From Kribbella sp. ALI-6-A (GTDB taxonomy: Bacteria > Actinomycetota > Actinomycetes > Propionibacteriales > Kribbellaceae), in assembly GCF_001984195.1 (NCBI RefSeq), contig NZ_MTQN01000008.1:1-64000 (forward strand): a stretch of 64,000 nt of DNA. Reading direction: 5' to 3'. Each line of letters opens with the position of its first letter. The stretch's first letter is position 1. The translations under genes and the position numbers were made by a program. Under the pieces are notes generated by a model, which was not told the DNA's origin, did not search any database, and worked only from the letters and a program-made list of their open reading frames with translations. Below, in pieces: positions 52,139 through 62,354 of this stretch.

Positions 52139-55100
52139 CTAACCACCGGCGGGGTGCAGCTTCACCTCCGCGATCGAGAGTGGGTTCGACTGCGACTCGA
52201 GCTGGATGCGGACGTAGCGGGCCGTGGTGTCGAGGTCCACCGAGGTCGGACTTCCGGCGACGGCGGTTTGCCGGAGGGCTGTGACGCCCGGGGTGTTGCG
52301 GGCTTCGGCCAGGGAGGTCGCGGTGATGGGGGATTCCGACGTCAGGATCCAGTAGTTGCTGAGCCGGTCGGAGCAGCAGTCGGTGCGGTTGTAGAGGGCC
52401 AGCTGGGACAGCGCCTCCGACCGGCCGAGGTCGACCTGCCACCAGGCTTCGGTGGAGGGCTCGGCGGTGTGGGTGACGGAGTTGTCGCCCCAGCTGCCGC
52501 TGGTGTTGCCGTCGACGGCTCTGGACGCCTCGGCGTTGTGCGCGGTGGTGCTCTGGGTGGCGGGTTTGCCGCGGGCGAGGTTGACGCGCCACAAGCCGGT
52601 TCCGGCGCGGGCAGTGAGTGTGCCGTCGGAGCTGGTGTGCTGCGCGGTCAGCGTGAAGTCGCCCTCGCCCGAGGCCATCGTCGGGGTGACGGTGAAGCTG
52701 GTGTGGAACGGCTTGCCCGGCTTGATCGCCGGAGTCTTCACGGTCGTGGGAGAGACCGTCCAGCCGTCGGGAGCGGTCAGCGTCAGGTCGCCGGCGGCGA
52801 GGGATCCGGTCAGTGAGGCCTTCACCTCAACGGGTTTCAGCGCGACGGCAGCTGGTGCGGTGAGTTGAAGTTGAGCCTTGGCCCGGACCAGGTACGTGCG
52901 CCCACCGGCGGCGTCGAAGGTGATGGTGTCGGCGGCGGTGCGCCGGTACTCGACGGCCCGGCCGTGCTGGTCGGTCAGCGTGAACGGCCCGGCGACGATT
53001 TTGTTGCGCAGGGCAACCTCCCGCGAGCGGTCCGGCCGGATCCTCAACTCCGACGCCGCTCCGGACGCCCAGGTCGCGCCGACGGTGATCGCGCCGCGCG
53101 CCCGCAGGCCGTCGTACGAACCCTTGTCGGCCCAGGAGTCGGGCAGCGCGGGCAGGACGTCGACCACGCCGGTGTGGCTCTGCAGCAGCATCTCCGCCAC
53201 CCCGGCGGTCGCGCCGAAGTTGCCGTCGATCTGGAACGGCGGGTGGGTGTCCCACAGGTTCTTCAGCGTGCTCGTCTTGAGCTGTTCGGACAGCATCTTG
53301 TGCGAGTGGTTGCCGTCGAGCAGCCGGGCCCAGAAGTTGATCTTCCACGCCTTGCTCCAGCCGGTCCCGCCGTCCCCGCGACCCTCCAGCGTCTTGACCG
53401 CCGCGGCAGCCAGCTCAGGGCTCTCGGAAGGAATGATCTGCCGCCCGGGATGCAGCCCGAACAGCTGCGACGTGTGCCGGTGCTGATCGGTCGGGTCGTC
53501 CCAGTCCTCCTTCCACTCCTGCAGCTGACCCCACGAGCCGACCCTCGTGCCCGGGTCGAGCCGGCTCAGCACCGACGCGAGCTGCGCCCGGTACGCCGCC
53601 GACTCGCCGACCAGCGGCGCCGCCTCGGACAGGTTGGTGAACAGGTCCCAGACGATCTGCTGTGGCATCGCGGCGCCGGCGGAGTAGTCGCCGTGCTCGG
53701 GCGAGAAGCTCGGGCTGACCACCAGCTTCCCGTCGCGCGGATCGACCTGCAGCTCATCGATCCAGAACGCGGCCAGCTCCTTCATCAACGGGTATGCCCG
53801 CTCCTTCAGGAACCGCTTGTCCTGGGTGAACTGGTAGTGCTCCCAGTAGTGCTGCGCGAGCCAGCCGCCCGCGTCGGGCATCCAGAACGCCAGCGGGTAG
53901 CCGATCACACCGGTGAAGCCGAACGGGTTGGTCTGGCTGTGCACGACCCAGCCGTCCGCGCCGAACATCTCCTTGGCCGTCACCCGGCCCGGCGGGACCA
54001 GCGCGTCGACGAAGTCGAACAGTGGCGCCGTCGTCTCGCTCAGGTTGGTGGTCTCGGCCGGCCAGTAGTTCATCTGCAGGTTGATGTTGACGTGGTAGTC
54101 CGACCGCCAGGGCGGAGTGGTCGAGTTGTTCCACACCCCCTGCAGGTTGGCGGGCAACGGCGAGTTGTCCCGTGACGACGCGATCAGCAGATACCGGCCG
54201 TACTGGAAGAACAATGTCTCCAGCGCCTTGCGCGCCCGGGGAGTCGCCGTGCCGTCCCGGTACTGCGCGAGCAGCTCGTCGGTCGGCACGTCGGGCATCA
54301 CCTGGCCGAGATCCAGATCGACCCGGTCGAAGAGTTTGCGGTGGTCGGCGATGTGCCGCGCCTTCAGTGCGCCGTACGGGAGCTTGCTCGCGGCATCCAC
54401 CCGGCTGGTGACGCCCGCGTGCGGATCCTTGCCCCGGTACGTCGGGTAGACGTCGGAGTAGTCGGTGCCCGAGCTCAGCACGAGCACGGCGGAGTCGGCG
54501 CCCGCGACCGTGACGGTGCCGTCGGGGTTGTCGGTCCTCGTGCCGCCGGTGGTGATCACCTGCGCCTGCAGTTCGTACTTGAGGCCGTTGTCGTTCAGTG
54601 CGCCCTTCACCGTGATCCGGCCGCGCTCGGCGCTCGCGGTGAGCGTGCGGTTCGCCTCGCCGGTGAGGCTCGCGGTGAAGCCGACCTGGCCGCGGCGGTC
54701 GGCGCCGATCCGCGCGACGATCACGTTGCCGGGAGCGCTGGCGAAGTACTCGCGCGTGTGGCGGACGCCGTCCACGGCGTACTGGACGCCGGCGAGCGAG
54801 TTCTCGACGTCGAGGTGCCGCCGGTACGCCGTCGGTGTGCCGGAATGCCGCATGGCCAGCTTCAGGTCGAGCAGCGGCTGGTAGTCGCCGAAGCCGATCT
54901 CGTTCTGGGCCAGCATGGTGGTGGCGACGTCGGGGGAGACCTTGCGGTCGCGGTCGATCATCGCGCGGATGTCGGTCAGCGCGTTCGGGCGCGGGGTGCG
55001 CCAGTTGCCGAAGTCGTAGCCCTGTTGCGACCCGGGACCGCCGGTCCACAGGGTCTTCTCGTTGAGCTGCAGATGCTCGGTGCCGGTGCCGCCGAACACC

Positions 55101-55288
55101 ATCGCGCCGCTCGCGCCGTTGCCGATCGGCAGCGCCTCGGACTCCCAGTCGGTGGCCGGTGCGGTGTACCAGAGCGCGAGCTCCCCGGGACTGCGCGGCG
55201 GTGGCGCGGCTTCGGACGGCTCCGAAGGCAGGGTCAGTCCGGCCATCACCGTTGCCGCAGCCAGTAGGGCGAAACCAGCAGTGCGCAT
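52139..55288 (-). CDS. Secreted GH95-type alpha-L-fucosidase/galactosidase with F5/8C domain
   Basis: This is a 1049-residue exported protein (signal near [20 protein letters not shown]). The glycoside hydrolase 95 catalytic part has [36 protein letters not shown], the acid region [13 protein letters not shown] and [21 protein letters not shown] Gly/Thr-rich beta region of the NEW3 type lies around 790-900. The final ~145 residues ([13 protein letters not shown] and [20 protein letters not shown]) form an F5/8 C carbohydrate-binding module. It releases fucose or galactose from plant-type glycans. ATG 55288 has GGGGG upstream; the in-frame GTG 55324 is less likely. Confidence 0.88.
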   Translation of the reverse strand: MRTAGFALLAAATVMAGLTLPSEPSEAAPPPRSPGELALWYTAPATDWESEALPIGNGASGAMVFGGTGTEHLQLNEKTLWTGGPGSQQGYDFGNWRTPRPNALTDIRAMIDRDRKVSPDVATTMLAQNEIGFGDYQPLLDLKLAMRHSGTPTAYRRHLDVENSLAGVQYAVDGVRHTREYFASAPGNVIVARIGADRRGQVGFTASLTGEANRTLTASAERGRITVKGALNDNGLKYELQAQVITTGGTRTDNPDGTVTVAGADSAVLVLSSGTDYSDVYPTYRGKDPHAGVTSRVDAASKLPYGALKARHIADHRKLFDRVDLDLGQVMPDVPTDELLAQYRDGTATPRARKALETLFFQYGRYLLIASSRDNSPLPANLQGVWNNSTTPPWRSDYHVNINLQMNYWPAETTNLSETTAPLFDFVDALVPPGRVTAKEMFGADGWVVHSQTNPFGFTGVIGYPLAFWMPDAGGWLAQHYWEHYQFTQDKRFLKERAYPLMKELAAFWIDELQVDPRDGKLVVSPSFSPEHGDYSAGAAMPQQIVWDLFTNLSEAAPLVGESAAYRAQLASVLSRLDPGTRVGSWGQLQEWKEDWDDPTDQHRHTSQLFGLHPGRQIIPSESPELAAAAVKTLEGRGDGGTGWSKAWKINFWARLLDGNHSHKMLSEQLKTSTLKNLWDTHPPFQIDGNFGATAGVAEMLLQSHTGVVDVLPALPDSWADKGSYDGLRARGAITVGATWASGAASELRIRPDRSREVALRNKIVAGPFTLTDQHGRAVEYRRTAADTITFDAAGGRTYLVRAKAQLQLTAPAAVALKPVEVKASLTGSLAAGDLTLTAPDGWTVSPTTVKTPAIKPGKPFHTSFTVTPTMASGEGDFTLTAQHTSSDGTLTARAGTGLWRVNLARGKPATQSTTAHNAEASRAVDGNTSGSWGDNSVTHTAEPSTEAWWQVDLGRSEALSQLALYNRTDCCSDRLSNYWILTSESPITATSLAEARNTPGVTALRQTAVAGSPTSVDLDTTARYVRIQLESQSNPLSIAEVKLHPAGG

Positions 55289-55380
55289 CCGAGCCCCCAC
55301 AGAGATCCGATGAATTTCGGACACTGTAAGCGGGCGGTCACACGGTGTCTACAGCTCGTCTCCATACGTCATAGGATCTC

Positions 55381-56505
55381 TCACCCGGTCAGCACCTCGG
55401 CGATCAGGCGACCCACCTGGTCCAGCTCGAGCAGAAAGCCGTCGTGCCCGTACGGCGACTTGACCAGGTGCAACGGGCCGGACGGCGGATGGGCGTCGAC
55501 GAGTTCGGCGGACAGGCGGGGCGGGTAGAGGCGGTCGGAGTCGACAGCGGCCACGACCAGGCGGGCTCGCAGTCCGTCGAGTGCCTGGACCAGACCGCCG
55601 CGGTCGCGGCCGATGTCGTGGGAGTTCATCGCGCGGGTCAGGACGACGTACGAGCCGGCGTCGAAGCGGGTGGACAACTTGGTGGCGTGGTGGTCGAGGT
55701 ACGACTCGACGGCGAAGCGGCCGTCGCCTTGGGGGTTGCGGCCGAAGCGGGTGGCGAGTTCGTACTCGGAGCGGTAGGTGACGTGCGCGATGCGGCGGGC
55801 GATGCCGAGGCCGGTGAGCGGGGCTTCGCCGGTGTCGTAGTAGTCGCCGCCATGCCAGTGTGGATCGGATTCGATCGCGGCGAGTTGCGGTGCGCACCAG
55901 GCGATCTGCTCGGCGGTGGCGTAGCCGGTCGACGCCAGGACGACGGCCGTCGCGACTCTGTCCGGATGGAGCAGAGGCCATTCGAGCGCACGCATCCCGC
56001 CCATCGAGCCGCCGATCACCGCCGCCCAGTGATCGATGCCGAGGGCATCGGTCAGGGCGGCCTCGGCGGCGACCTGGTCCCGGATGGTGATCGCCGGGAA
56101 CCGGCTGCCCCAGGCGCGGCCGTCGGGCGCCGGGGACGACGGCCCGGTCGAACCCTGGCAACCACCGAGCACGTTCGCCGCCACGACGTACCAGTCGTCC
56201 GGGTTCAGGTAGGCCGGGATCAACCCGTCCCACCAGCCCGGCGTCGGCTGCCCGGGCCCGGCCGGACCGACCACATGCGCGTCCCCGGTGAGCGCATGGC
56301 AGATCAGGACGGCGTTGTCGGCGGCCGCGTTCAGCCGTCCCCAGGTCTCGTAGGCGATCGTCACCCCGGGCAGCGATCCGCCGTACTCCAACGGCAGTTC
56401 GCCGACGGTCACGAACCGCCGGGCGCCGGCGGGATCGCCCGCCCGCCACCCACCGGCCACCTGACCTGGTGAGGGATCCGTTACGGGCGGGCGATCCCGG
56501 TCCAT
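55381..56505 (-). CDS. metX: Homoserine O-acetyltransferase
   Basis: This is a 374-residue alpha/beta hydrolase of the MetX family. YETWGRLNAAADNAVLICHA with LTGDAHV, NVLGGCQGSTGPSSPAPDGR, the nucleophile elbow VIGGSMGGMRALEW and the final SPYGHDGFLLE (Asp/His) are hallmarks. It acetylates homoserine with acetyl-CoA in methionine synthesis. It starts 4 bp after the metY stop, so both form one operon. Confidence 0.93.
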   Translation of the reverse strand: MDRDRPPVTDPSPGQVAGGWRAGDPAGARRFVTVGELPLEYGGSLPGVTIAYETWGRLNAAADNAVLICHALTGDAHVVGPAGPGQPTPGWWDGLIPAYLNPDDWYVVAANVLGGCQGSTGPSSPAPDGRAWGSRFPAITIRDQVAAEAALTDALGIDHWAAVIGGSMGGMRALEWPLLHPDRVATAVVLASTGYATAEQIAWCAPQLAAIESDPHWHGGDYYDTGEAPLTGLGIARRIAHVTYRSEYELATRFGRNPQGDGRFAVESYLDHHATKLSTRFDAGSYVVLTRAMNSHDIGRDRGGLVQALDGLRARLVVAAVDSDRLYPPRLSAELVDAHPPSGPLHLVKSPYGHDGFLLELDQVGRLIAEVLTG

Positions 56506-56509
56506 GGGG

Positions 56510-57829
56510 TCAGGCCGTCTTCGCCGCGGCGAAGCCGGTTTCGAGGTCGGCGAGAATGTCGTCGACGTGCTCGATGCCGACGGCCAGGCGGACCAGGCCC
56601 GGGGTGACACCGGCGGCCAGCTGGTCCTCGGCGGACAGCTGGCTGTGCGTGGTCGAGGCAGGGTGGATCACCAGCGACCGCACGTCACCGATGTTGGCGA
56701 CGTGGCTGTGCAGCTGCAGGGCGTCGACGAACCGCTTGCCCGCCTCGACGCCGCCCTTGATCTCGAACGCGATCACGGCCCCCGCGCCGCGCGGCGCGTA
56801 CTTCTGCGCCAGCGCGTGCCACGGCGACGACGGCAGGCTCGCGTACGCGACGCTCTCCACCTCGTCGCGACCCTCCAGCCACTGTGCGACCTTCAGCGCG
56901 TTGTCGACGTGCCGCTCGATCCGCAGCGACAGCGTCTCCAGGCCCTGCGCGATCAGGAACGCGTTGAACGGCGACACCGCCGGGCCGAGGTCACGCAACC
57001 ACTGCACGCGCGCCTTGAGGATGTACGCGAGGTTGCCCAGCTCGCTGCCGACGCCGAGTGCCTGGGCGTAGGTGAGGCCGTGGTAGCTCGGGTCCGGCTG
57101 GTTGAAGCCGGGGAAGCGCTCCGGGTTCGCCGCGTAGTCGAAGTTGCCGGAGTCGACGATCACGCCGGCGATCGCGGTGCCGTGGCCGCCGAGGTACTTG
57201 GTGGCCGAGTGCACGACAACGTCCGCGCCGTGCTCGATCGGACGGATCAGGTACGGCGTGGCGACGGTGTTGTCGACGACCAGCGGGACGCCGTACTCGT
57301 GCGCGACCGCGGCGACGCCCGCGATGTCGAGGATCTCCGACTTCGGGTTGGCGATCGTCTCGGCGAACAAGACCTTGGTGTTCGGCCGGATCGCGGCCTG
57401 CCAGGAGGCCAGGTCGTTCGGGTCGTCGACGAACGAGACCTCGATGCCGAGCTTGGGGAAGGTGTAGTGGAACAGGTTGTACGTGCCGCCGTACAGGCTC
57501 GGGCTGCTGACCACGTGGTCGCCCGCCTCGGCCACGTTGAGCAGGGCCAGCGTCTCGGCCGCCTGACCGGACGACACCAGCAGCGCGGCTGTTCCGCCTT
57601 CCAGGCTGGCGATCCGCTGCTCGACGGCGTCCTGGGTCGGGTTCTGGATCCGGGTGTAGATGTTCCCGAACTCCTGCAGGCCGAACAGGCCGGCCGCGTG
57701 GTCGGTGCTGTCGAAGGTGTACGACGTGGTCTGGTAGATCGGCAGCGCCCGGGCCTTGGTGACCGGGTCGGAGGTCTGGCCGGCGTGGATCTGCCGGGTC
57801 TCGAAGGACCAGCTCGGGGTGTTAGTCAT
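56510..57829 (-). CDS. metY: O-acetylhomoserine aminocarboxypropyltransferase (sulfhydrylase)
   Basis: This is a 439-residue PLP enzyme. TRQIHAGQTSDPVTKARALP and YTRIQNPTQDAVEQRIASLE are present, and the PLP lysine lies in VVHSATKYLGGHGTAIAGV. The Cys/Met-metabolism family length and the long insert after the lysine indicate MetY. It makes homocysteine from O-acetylhomoserine and sulfide. The upstream region to the next gene fragment is only about 35-60 bp, leaving no room for a SAM riboswitch. metX follows directly. Confidence 0.93.
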   Translation of the reverse strand: MTNTPSWSFETRQIHAGQTSDPVTKARALPIYQTTSYTFDSTDHAAGLFGLQEFGNIYTRIQNPTQDAVEQRIASLEGGTAALLVSSGQAAETLALLNVAEAGDHVVSSPSLYGGTYNLFHYTFPKLGIEVSFVDDPNDLASWQAAIRPNTKVLFAETIANPKSEILDIAGVAAVAHEYGVPLVVDNTVATPYLIRPIEHGADVVVHSATKYLGGHGTAIAGVIVDSGNFDYAANPERFPGFNQPDPSYHGLTYAQALGVGSELGNLAYILKARVQWLRDLGPAVSPFNAFLIAQGLETLSLRIERHVDNALKVAQWLEGRDEVESVAYASLPSSPWHALAQKYAPRGAGAVIAFEIKGGVEAGKRFVDALQLHSHVANIGDVRSLVIHPASTTHSQLSAEDQLAAGVTPGLVRLAVGIEHVDDILADLETGFAAAKTA

Positions 57830-57863
57830 ACAAAGACGATAGAGTTACTGCACTTTGAAGCCG

Positions 57864-58087
57864 GATGACCGTCCGCATCGTGAACACTGGCCCGATGACG
57901 ACGCCTGGCGCTACGTGCTGCGGATGGCGTCACCGCCGAGTTCGCCGACACCGACCAGGGCACGGCGCTGCGCGTGCTGATCCGCTCGCAGGACACGGCG
58001 AACCGGGACGCGGTGCTCGCGTCCGGGGTCGCGGCCGGCTTGGAAGCCGGATACGCCGTACTGGAACAGGTGGCGCGGGAGCCCTAG
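57864..58087 (+). pseudogene. Degraded SRPBCC/AHSA1 gene fragment
   Basis: Frame ending at TAG 58085-58087 reads DGVTAEFADTDQGTALRVLI then RSQDTANRDAVLASGVAAGL and EAGYAVLEQVAREP. This is the C-terminal part of an AHSA1-type domain. A few bases upstream, in another frame, HWPDDDAWRYVLR resembles the middle strand of the same domain. No start or N-terminal half is found. The simplest reading is a gene broken by a deletion and frameshift. The end overlaps the SDR gene by 4 bp. Confidence 0.5.
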
Positions 58088-58884
58088 TCCGTCTCGGCTG
58101 CGTGGTCCTTGCTCCACGGGCCGGACGGGGTGAGGTCGACCATGTTCGGGCCGAGCAGGATGCCGCCTTCGACGGGGAGCAGGACGCCGGTGATCCAGGC
58201 GGCGTCGTCAGAGGCGAGGAAGGCGACCGCCGCGGCGATGTCCTCGGGTTCCCCGACGCGGCCGAGCGGGTAGGCGGCGGCGAAGCGTTCCAGCGTCTCG
58301 AGCTGGTTGTCCCAGTTCGGCGTACGGATGGTGCCGGGGGCAACGAGGTTGAAGCGCACGCCGCTGCTGCCGTAGCGGGCGGCGAAGTTGTTGGTCATCG
58401 CGATCTGGCCGGCCTTGGCGGCGGAGTACTCGAGGTTGCCGAAGGCCGCCAAGCCGTTGACCGAGCTGATCGTGACGACGTTGCCGCGCGACTCCAGCAG
58501 GTGCGGCAGTGCGGCCTGCACACATTGCGCGGCGCCGACCAGCGTCAGGTCGAGCTGCCGGTGCCAGTCCTCGGCCGACGTCTCCTCCGGCAACGAACTC
58601 ACGATGCAACCGCCGGCGTTGTTCACCAGGACGTCGAGCCGGCCGAACCGTTCGACCGCCGCCGCGACGGCCGCGTCGATCTCGTCCCGGCGGGTCACGT
58701 CGACCTTGACCGCGAGCGCCTGCCCGGCGCCGATCCCGGCGACCACCTCGTCGAGTTTGTCCTGCTGCAGGTCGGTGACCACGACCGCGCCGCCCTCGGC
58801 CGCGATCCGCCGGGCCACCGCGGCCCCGATGCCCTGGGCCGCTGCCGTGACCAGCGCGACCTTGCCCTCGAACCGCTGCACCAT
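58084..58884 (-). CDS. SDR family oxidoreductase
   Basis: This is a 266-residue classical SDR. It has VTAAAQGIGAAVARR (NAD(P) motif), VVTDLQQDKLDEV with Asp at the strand-2 end (NAD preference likely), VNNAGG, ISSVNGLAAFGNLEYSAAKAG with Ser/Tyr/Lys, and a TIRTPNW loop after it. Its start codon shares a base with the stop of the upstream TIGR03089-type gene (TGATG), so both are coupled. The substrate is unknown. Confidence 0.88.
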   Translation of the reverse strand: MVQRFEGKVALVTAAAQGIGAAVARRIAAEGGAVVVTDLQQDKLDEVVAGIGAGQALAVKVDVTRRDEIDAAVAAAVERFGRLDVLVNNAGGCIVSSLPEETSAEDWHRQLDLTLVGAAQCVQAALPHLLESRGNVVTISSVNGLAAFGNLEYSAAKAGQIAMTNNFAARYGSSGVRFNLVAPGTIRTPNWDNQLETLERFAAAYPLGRVGEPEDIAAAVAFLASDDAAWITGVLLPVEGGILLGPNMVDLTPSGPWSKDHAAETD

Positions 58885-59564
58885 CAGTCCTCCACGACCC
58901 GATCGACCTTCTCGTCCGCGAGCCGTCGCTCCAGCTTGGCCGGATCGAGGTTGCGGCAGAGCACGATCGAACCACCTCCGGAGATCACCCCGACCAGCAG
59001 CCCGAGCCCGGCGGGGTCGACCAGGTCGCGGGTGACCAGGATCCGCTCCGCGATCGGCGTCGCGGCCGCGATCACCTCGGCGTGCGTGCGTCCGTCGTAC
59101 GCCGGGCTGCCGGGCGTCGGCGGGTTGAACGGCACGAACAGGTCGGGGTGGTTGTAGACCTCGGCGCCGTAGTCGTGCACGCCCTCCGGCACCGGGTCGC
59201 GGAAGCGCCCGCCGAGCGGCAGCAGCGCGGACGCGATCGACTCGCGGTTGCCGCGGACCCGGAAGTCCGGGCCGGTGATCGCCAGGTCGCCCTCGCCGGT
59301 GGTCACCGACGCGCCCGCCGACCAGGTGGCCAGCGCCCAGACGACGCCGAGCCAGTGCGGCGGCAGACCGATCGCGACGGTCTCCTCCGGCTCCAGCTCG
59401 TACTCGTCGACGAGCAGGTTCGCGGTCTTGGCGACCCAGTTGGCGGTGGTCACCGCGCTGAGCTCGATCCGCTCGCCGGTGACGTCGTCGTAGTAGGTGA
59501 GAAACGGGCTGGCGCCGTCGCGGCGTACCGCGGCGGCGAAGAGTTCGGGCAGGGTTCCGGCCAT
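58884..59564 (-). CDS. TIGR03089 family protein (AMP-ligase-like N-terminus)
   Basis: This is a 226-residue protein. TLPELFAAAVRRDGASPFLT followed by YYDDVTGERIELSAVTTANW, the segment VAKTANLLVDEYELEPEETV and GLPPHWLGVVWALATWSAGA recall the N-terminal part of AMP-forming ligases. The protein lacks the adenylation core motifs and C-terminal lid. It matches the TIGR03089 group of actinobacteria, function unknown, typically near glycopolymer and NDP-sugar genes as here. It is coupled to the SDR gene. Confidence 0.82.
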   Translation of the reverse strand: MAGTLPELFAAAVRRDGASPFLTYYDDVTGERIELSAVTTANWVAKTANLLVDEYELEPEETVAIGLPPHWLGVVWALATWSAGASVTTGEGDLAITGPDFRVRGNRESIASALLPLGGRFRDPVPEGVHDYGAEVYNHPDLFVPFNPPTPGSPAYDGRTHAEVIAAATPIAERILVTRDLVDPAGLGLLVGVISGGGSIVLCRNLDPAKLERRLADEKVDRVVED

Positions 59565-59709
59565 GCCTCGCAGCCTACGTTCGCCGCCCGGAGTTGGCGT
59601 GGCCGGGGAGAAAGAAGGATTCAGCAGACCCCTCCGGCGGTCTTGGGCACGCGTCATCTGCACCGCTCCATCGGGCGGCGAGGCGGTGCGTGCCTTGTAG
59701 GGTCGGTGC

Positions 59710-61047
59710 ATGCTGATCCTGATCGGCCTCGCGCTGATCCTGGCCCTGACTGTTGCCACCGGCTACTTCGTCGCGCAGGAGTTCTCCTACGTGGCGGTGG
59801 ACCGTAGCCGCCTGCAGGGTCTGGCGGCGGAGGGCGACGCGGCCGCGGCCCGGGCGCTGAAGGTGACCGGGCGGCTCTCGTTCGTGCTGTCCGGGGCTCA
59901 GGTCGGGATCACCGTGACCGCGCTGCTGGCCGGGTACGTCGCCGAGCCGTACCTGGGCGAGGGGCTGCAGAAGATCCTCGGTACGGCGGGAGTGCCCGAG
60001 GGCGTCAGCCTGACCGTGTCGGTGGTCGCGGCGCTGCTGCTGGCCACGATCATCCAGATGGTGTTCGGCGAGCTCGCCCCGAAGAACCTGGCGATCGCCC
60101 GGGCCGAGGCGATCGCGCTGCGGCTGTCCCGCTCGACGCTGATCTATCTGGCGGTGGCCGGGCCGGTCATCCATCTGTTCGACGCGACCTCGAACCGGAT
60201 CCTGCGCCGGGTCGGCATCGAGCCGGTCGAGGAGTTGCCGCAGGGCGCGACCGCGCAGGATCTGGACCGGATCATCGCCACGTCGTACGAGCAGGGGCTG
60301 CTGGATCAGGACACCACCCGCCTGCTCGACCGCGGGCTGGACTTCCGCGGCCGGCTCGCGGGTGAGGTGATGGTCCCGCGGGTGGACGTGATCACCGTGC
60401 ACCAGGACGACCCGCTGACCCGCGTCGTCGAGCTGCTGGACACCGGGCACAGCCGGTTCCCGGTGGTCGCCTCGTCGGTCGACGAGGTGGTCGGCGTGAT
60501 CGCGATCGGCGACGTCGTCGAGGTGGAGCCCGGCGACCGGCACCACGTGACGACAGGCGCGCTCGCGGCGGCTCCGGTCGTCGTACCGGACACGTTGCCG
60601 CTGCCCGCCGTCCTGGAGCAGCTGCGGACGACGCACCGGCAGCTGGCGATCGTGGTGGACGAGTTCGGCGGGTTCGCCGGGGTGGTGACGCTGGAGGACG
60701 TCGCCGAGGAGCTGGTCGGGCCGATCCGGGACGAGGACGACCTGCCGGAGAGCGACCTGATCGACAACGGCGACGGCAGCTGGATCCTGCCGGCCCGCTG
60801 GCGGCTCGACGAGGTCGCGGAGGCAACCGGGATCTCGCTGCCGGAAGACGAGGACTACGACACGGTGTCCGGCCTGGTGATGGCCCAGCTCGGCCGGATC
60901 CCGGTGGTCGGCGACGAACTGGTGATCACGCTGCCGCCGCGGTTCGACCACGACGGACGCGCGGTGCCGCTGGAGCGCGCGCGGCTGACCGTACAGACAG
61001 TACTTCGGCATGTGCCCGGCCTGGTCGTCCTGGAGCGGTGGTCATGA
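59710..61047 (+). CDS. CNNM/HlyC-CorC family membrane protein (1)
   Basis: This is a 445-residue protein. An N-terminal DUF21/CNNM domain has four helices (LILIGLALILALTVATGYFV and QVGITVTALLAGYVAEPYLG), plus VFGELAPKNLAIARAE. Two CBS modules follow (around 220-350: VMVPRVDVITVHQDDPLTRV and AIVVDEFGGFAGVVTLEDVA). A CorC/HlyC C-terminal domain has GSWILPARWRLDEVAEATGI. Members are proposed Mg/Co transport or ion-efflux regulators. It overlaps the next gene by 4 bp (ATGA). Confidence 0.9.
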   Translation: MLILIGLALILALTVATGYFVAQEFSYVAVDRSRLQGLAAEGDAAAARALKVTGRLSFVLSGAQVGITVTALLAGYVAEPYLGEGLQKILGTAGVPEGVSLTVSVVAALLLATIIQMVFGELAPKNLAIARAEAIALRLSRSTLIYLAVAGPVIHLFDATSNRILRRVGIEPVEELPQGATAQDLDRIIATSYEQGLLDQDTTRLLDRGLDFRGRLAGEVMVPRVDVITVHQDDPLTRVVELLDTGHSRFPVVASSVDEVVGVIAIGDVVEVEPGDRHHVTTGALAAAPVVVPDTLPLPAVLEQLRTTHRQLAIVVDEFGGFAGVVTLEDVAEELVGPIRDEDDLPESDLIDNGDGSWILPARWRLDEVAEATGISLPEDEDYDTVSGLVMAQLGRIPVVGDELVITLPPRFDHDGRAVPLERARLTVQTVLRHVPGLVVLERWS

Positions 61048-62162
61048 GTACGTCGGTCGCACTGCTGATCTCGCTGGTCCTGCTGATCTGCAACGGGTTC
61101 TTCGTCGCCGCGGAATTCGCGCTGGTCGCGTCGAAGCGGCACCGGCTCGAGCAGGCGGCGGCACAAGGCAGCCGGGCGGCCCGGGCGGCGATCGCCGGGG
61201 TGAGCGAGTTGTCGCTGATGCTGGCCGGGGCGCAGCTCGGGATCACGTTGTGCACGCTGGGACTGGGATCGCTGTCCGAACCAGCGGTCGCGCATCTGCT
61301 GCATCCGCTGTTCGAGCTGGTCGGTCTGCCGGAGAACGTCGGGCATGTGATCGCGCTGATCATCGCCGTGGGCGGCATCGGTCTGCTGCACGTGCTGCTC
61401 GGGGAGATGGCACCGAAGTCTTGGGCGATCAGTGATCCGGAGCGGTCGGCGCTGATCCTGGCGATGCCGTTCCGCGGGTTCACCTGGGTCTTCCGGCCGC
61501 TGCTGCTGGTGCTGAACTGGCTGGCGAACATCTGCGTCCGGGCGGTCGGCGTGACACCGCAGAACGAGATCGCCAACGCGCACGGCCCGGACGAGCTGCG
61601 ACTGCTGATCGAGTCGTCCGGGGAACACGGCACGCTGGCGGCTGCCGAACACGACCTGCTGACCGCGATGCTCGCGCTGCAGAACACGACGGTCGCGCAG
61701 GTGATGACACCGACCGCCCGGCTGGCGACAGTACGGGCCGAGGCGTCGGCGCGAGACGTGGAGCTCGCCAGCCGGCAGCAGGGGCGGTCGAGGCTGGCGG
61801 TCGTGTCGGTGGAGACCCGGACGCTGTGCGGCATCGTGCACGTGCGCGACGCGGCCCGCGCGACGACGGGTGGAGGCGTGACGCTGCGCGCGGCCGACCT
61901 GATGACCGAGCCGTTGCGGTTGCCGGCCGACACCCCGGTCGCGGCGGCGATCCGGGTGATGCGCGAACGACGCTCGCAGCTGGCCGTCGTCGAGCAGGAC
62001 GGGCATCCGGTCGGGGTGGTCGCGCTCGAGGACCTGCTGGAGGAGGTGATCGGGGAATTCGACGACGAGACCGACCCGATCATCACGGCCGCCCGCGAAA
62101 CCAGCCAAGCAACCGCCCGCGAACCCGGCCCTGCCACCACCCCCGACCCCCGAGAAGCCTGA
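61044..62162 (+). CDS. CNNM/CBS-domain membrane protein (2)
   Basis: This is a 372-residue partner of the preceding protein. A DUF21 domain with ICNGFFVAAEFALVASKRHR and LLGEMAPKSWAISDPERSA is followed by two CBS modules (VMTPTARLATVRAEASARDV and SQLAVVEQDGHPVGVVALED). Unlike the first, it ends soon after the CBS pair in a low-complexity tail and lacks the CorC/HlyC domain. The tandem arrangement with 4-bp overlap is common, and the two may form a heterodimer. Confidence 0.88.
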   Translation: MSTSVALLISLVLLICNGFFVAAEFALVASKRHRLEQAAAQGSRAARAAIAGVSELSLMLAGAQLGITLCTLGLGSLSEPAVAHLLHPLFELVGLPENVGHVIALIIAVGGIGLLHVLLGEMAPKSWAISDPERSALILAMPFRGFTWVFRPLLLVLNWLANICVRAVGVTPQNEIANAHGPDELRLLIESSGEHGTLAAAEHDLLTAMLALQNTTVAQVMTPTARLATVRAEASARDVELASRQQGRSRLAVVSVETRTLCGIVHVRDAARATTGGGVTLRAADLMTEPLRLPADTPVAAAIRVMRERRSQLAVVEQDGHPVGVVALEDLLEEVIGEFDDETDPIITAARETSQATAREPGPATTPDPREA

Positions 62163-62354
62163 CCCGGCACCCGCCCCGGCCGCCCAACCCCAGCCCCGGC
62201 TCGGAGGAGTCGGGCGTGGTCATGGCTGCCACGGCGCCGAGCGGATGTCAGGGAAATGTCGGCTGTCGGTGGTGATCTTGTCCCGACGCCCTACGGTGGT
62301 GCAGGACAGGACCGGAGTACCGTGCCGGTCCCGCCGTCGGAGAAGGAGAACGCC

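Noticed and set aside
57830..57863. SAM riboswitch upstream of metY
   Set aside because: The leader is too short and contains none of the paired elements expected for SAM-I, SAM-II or SAM-IV types.
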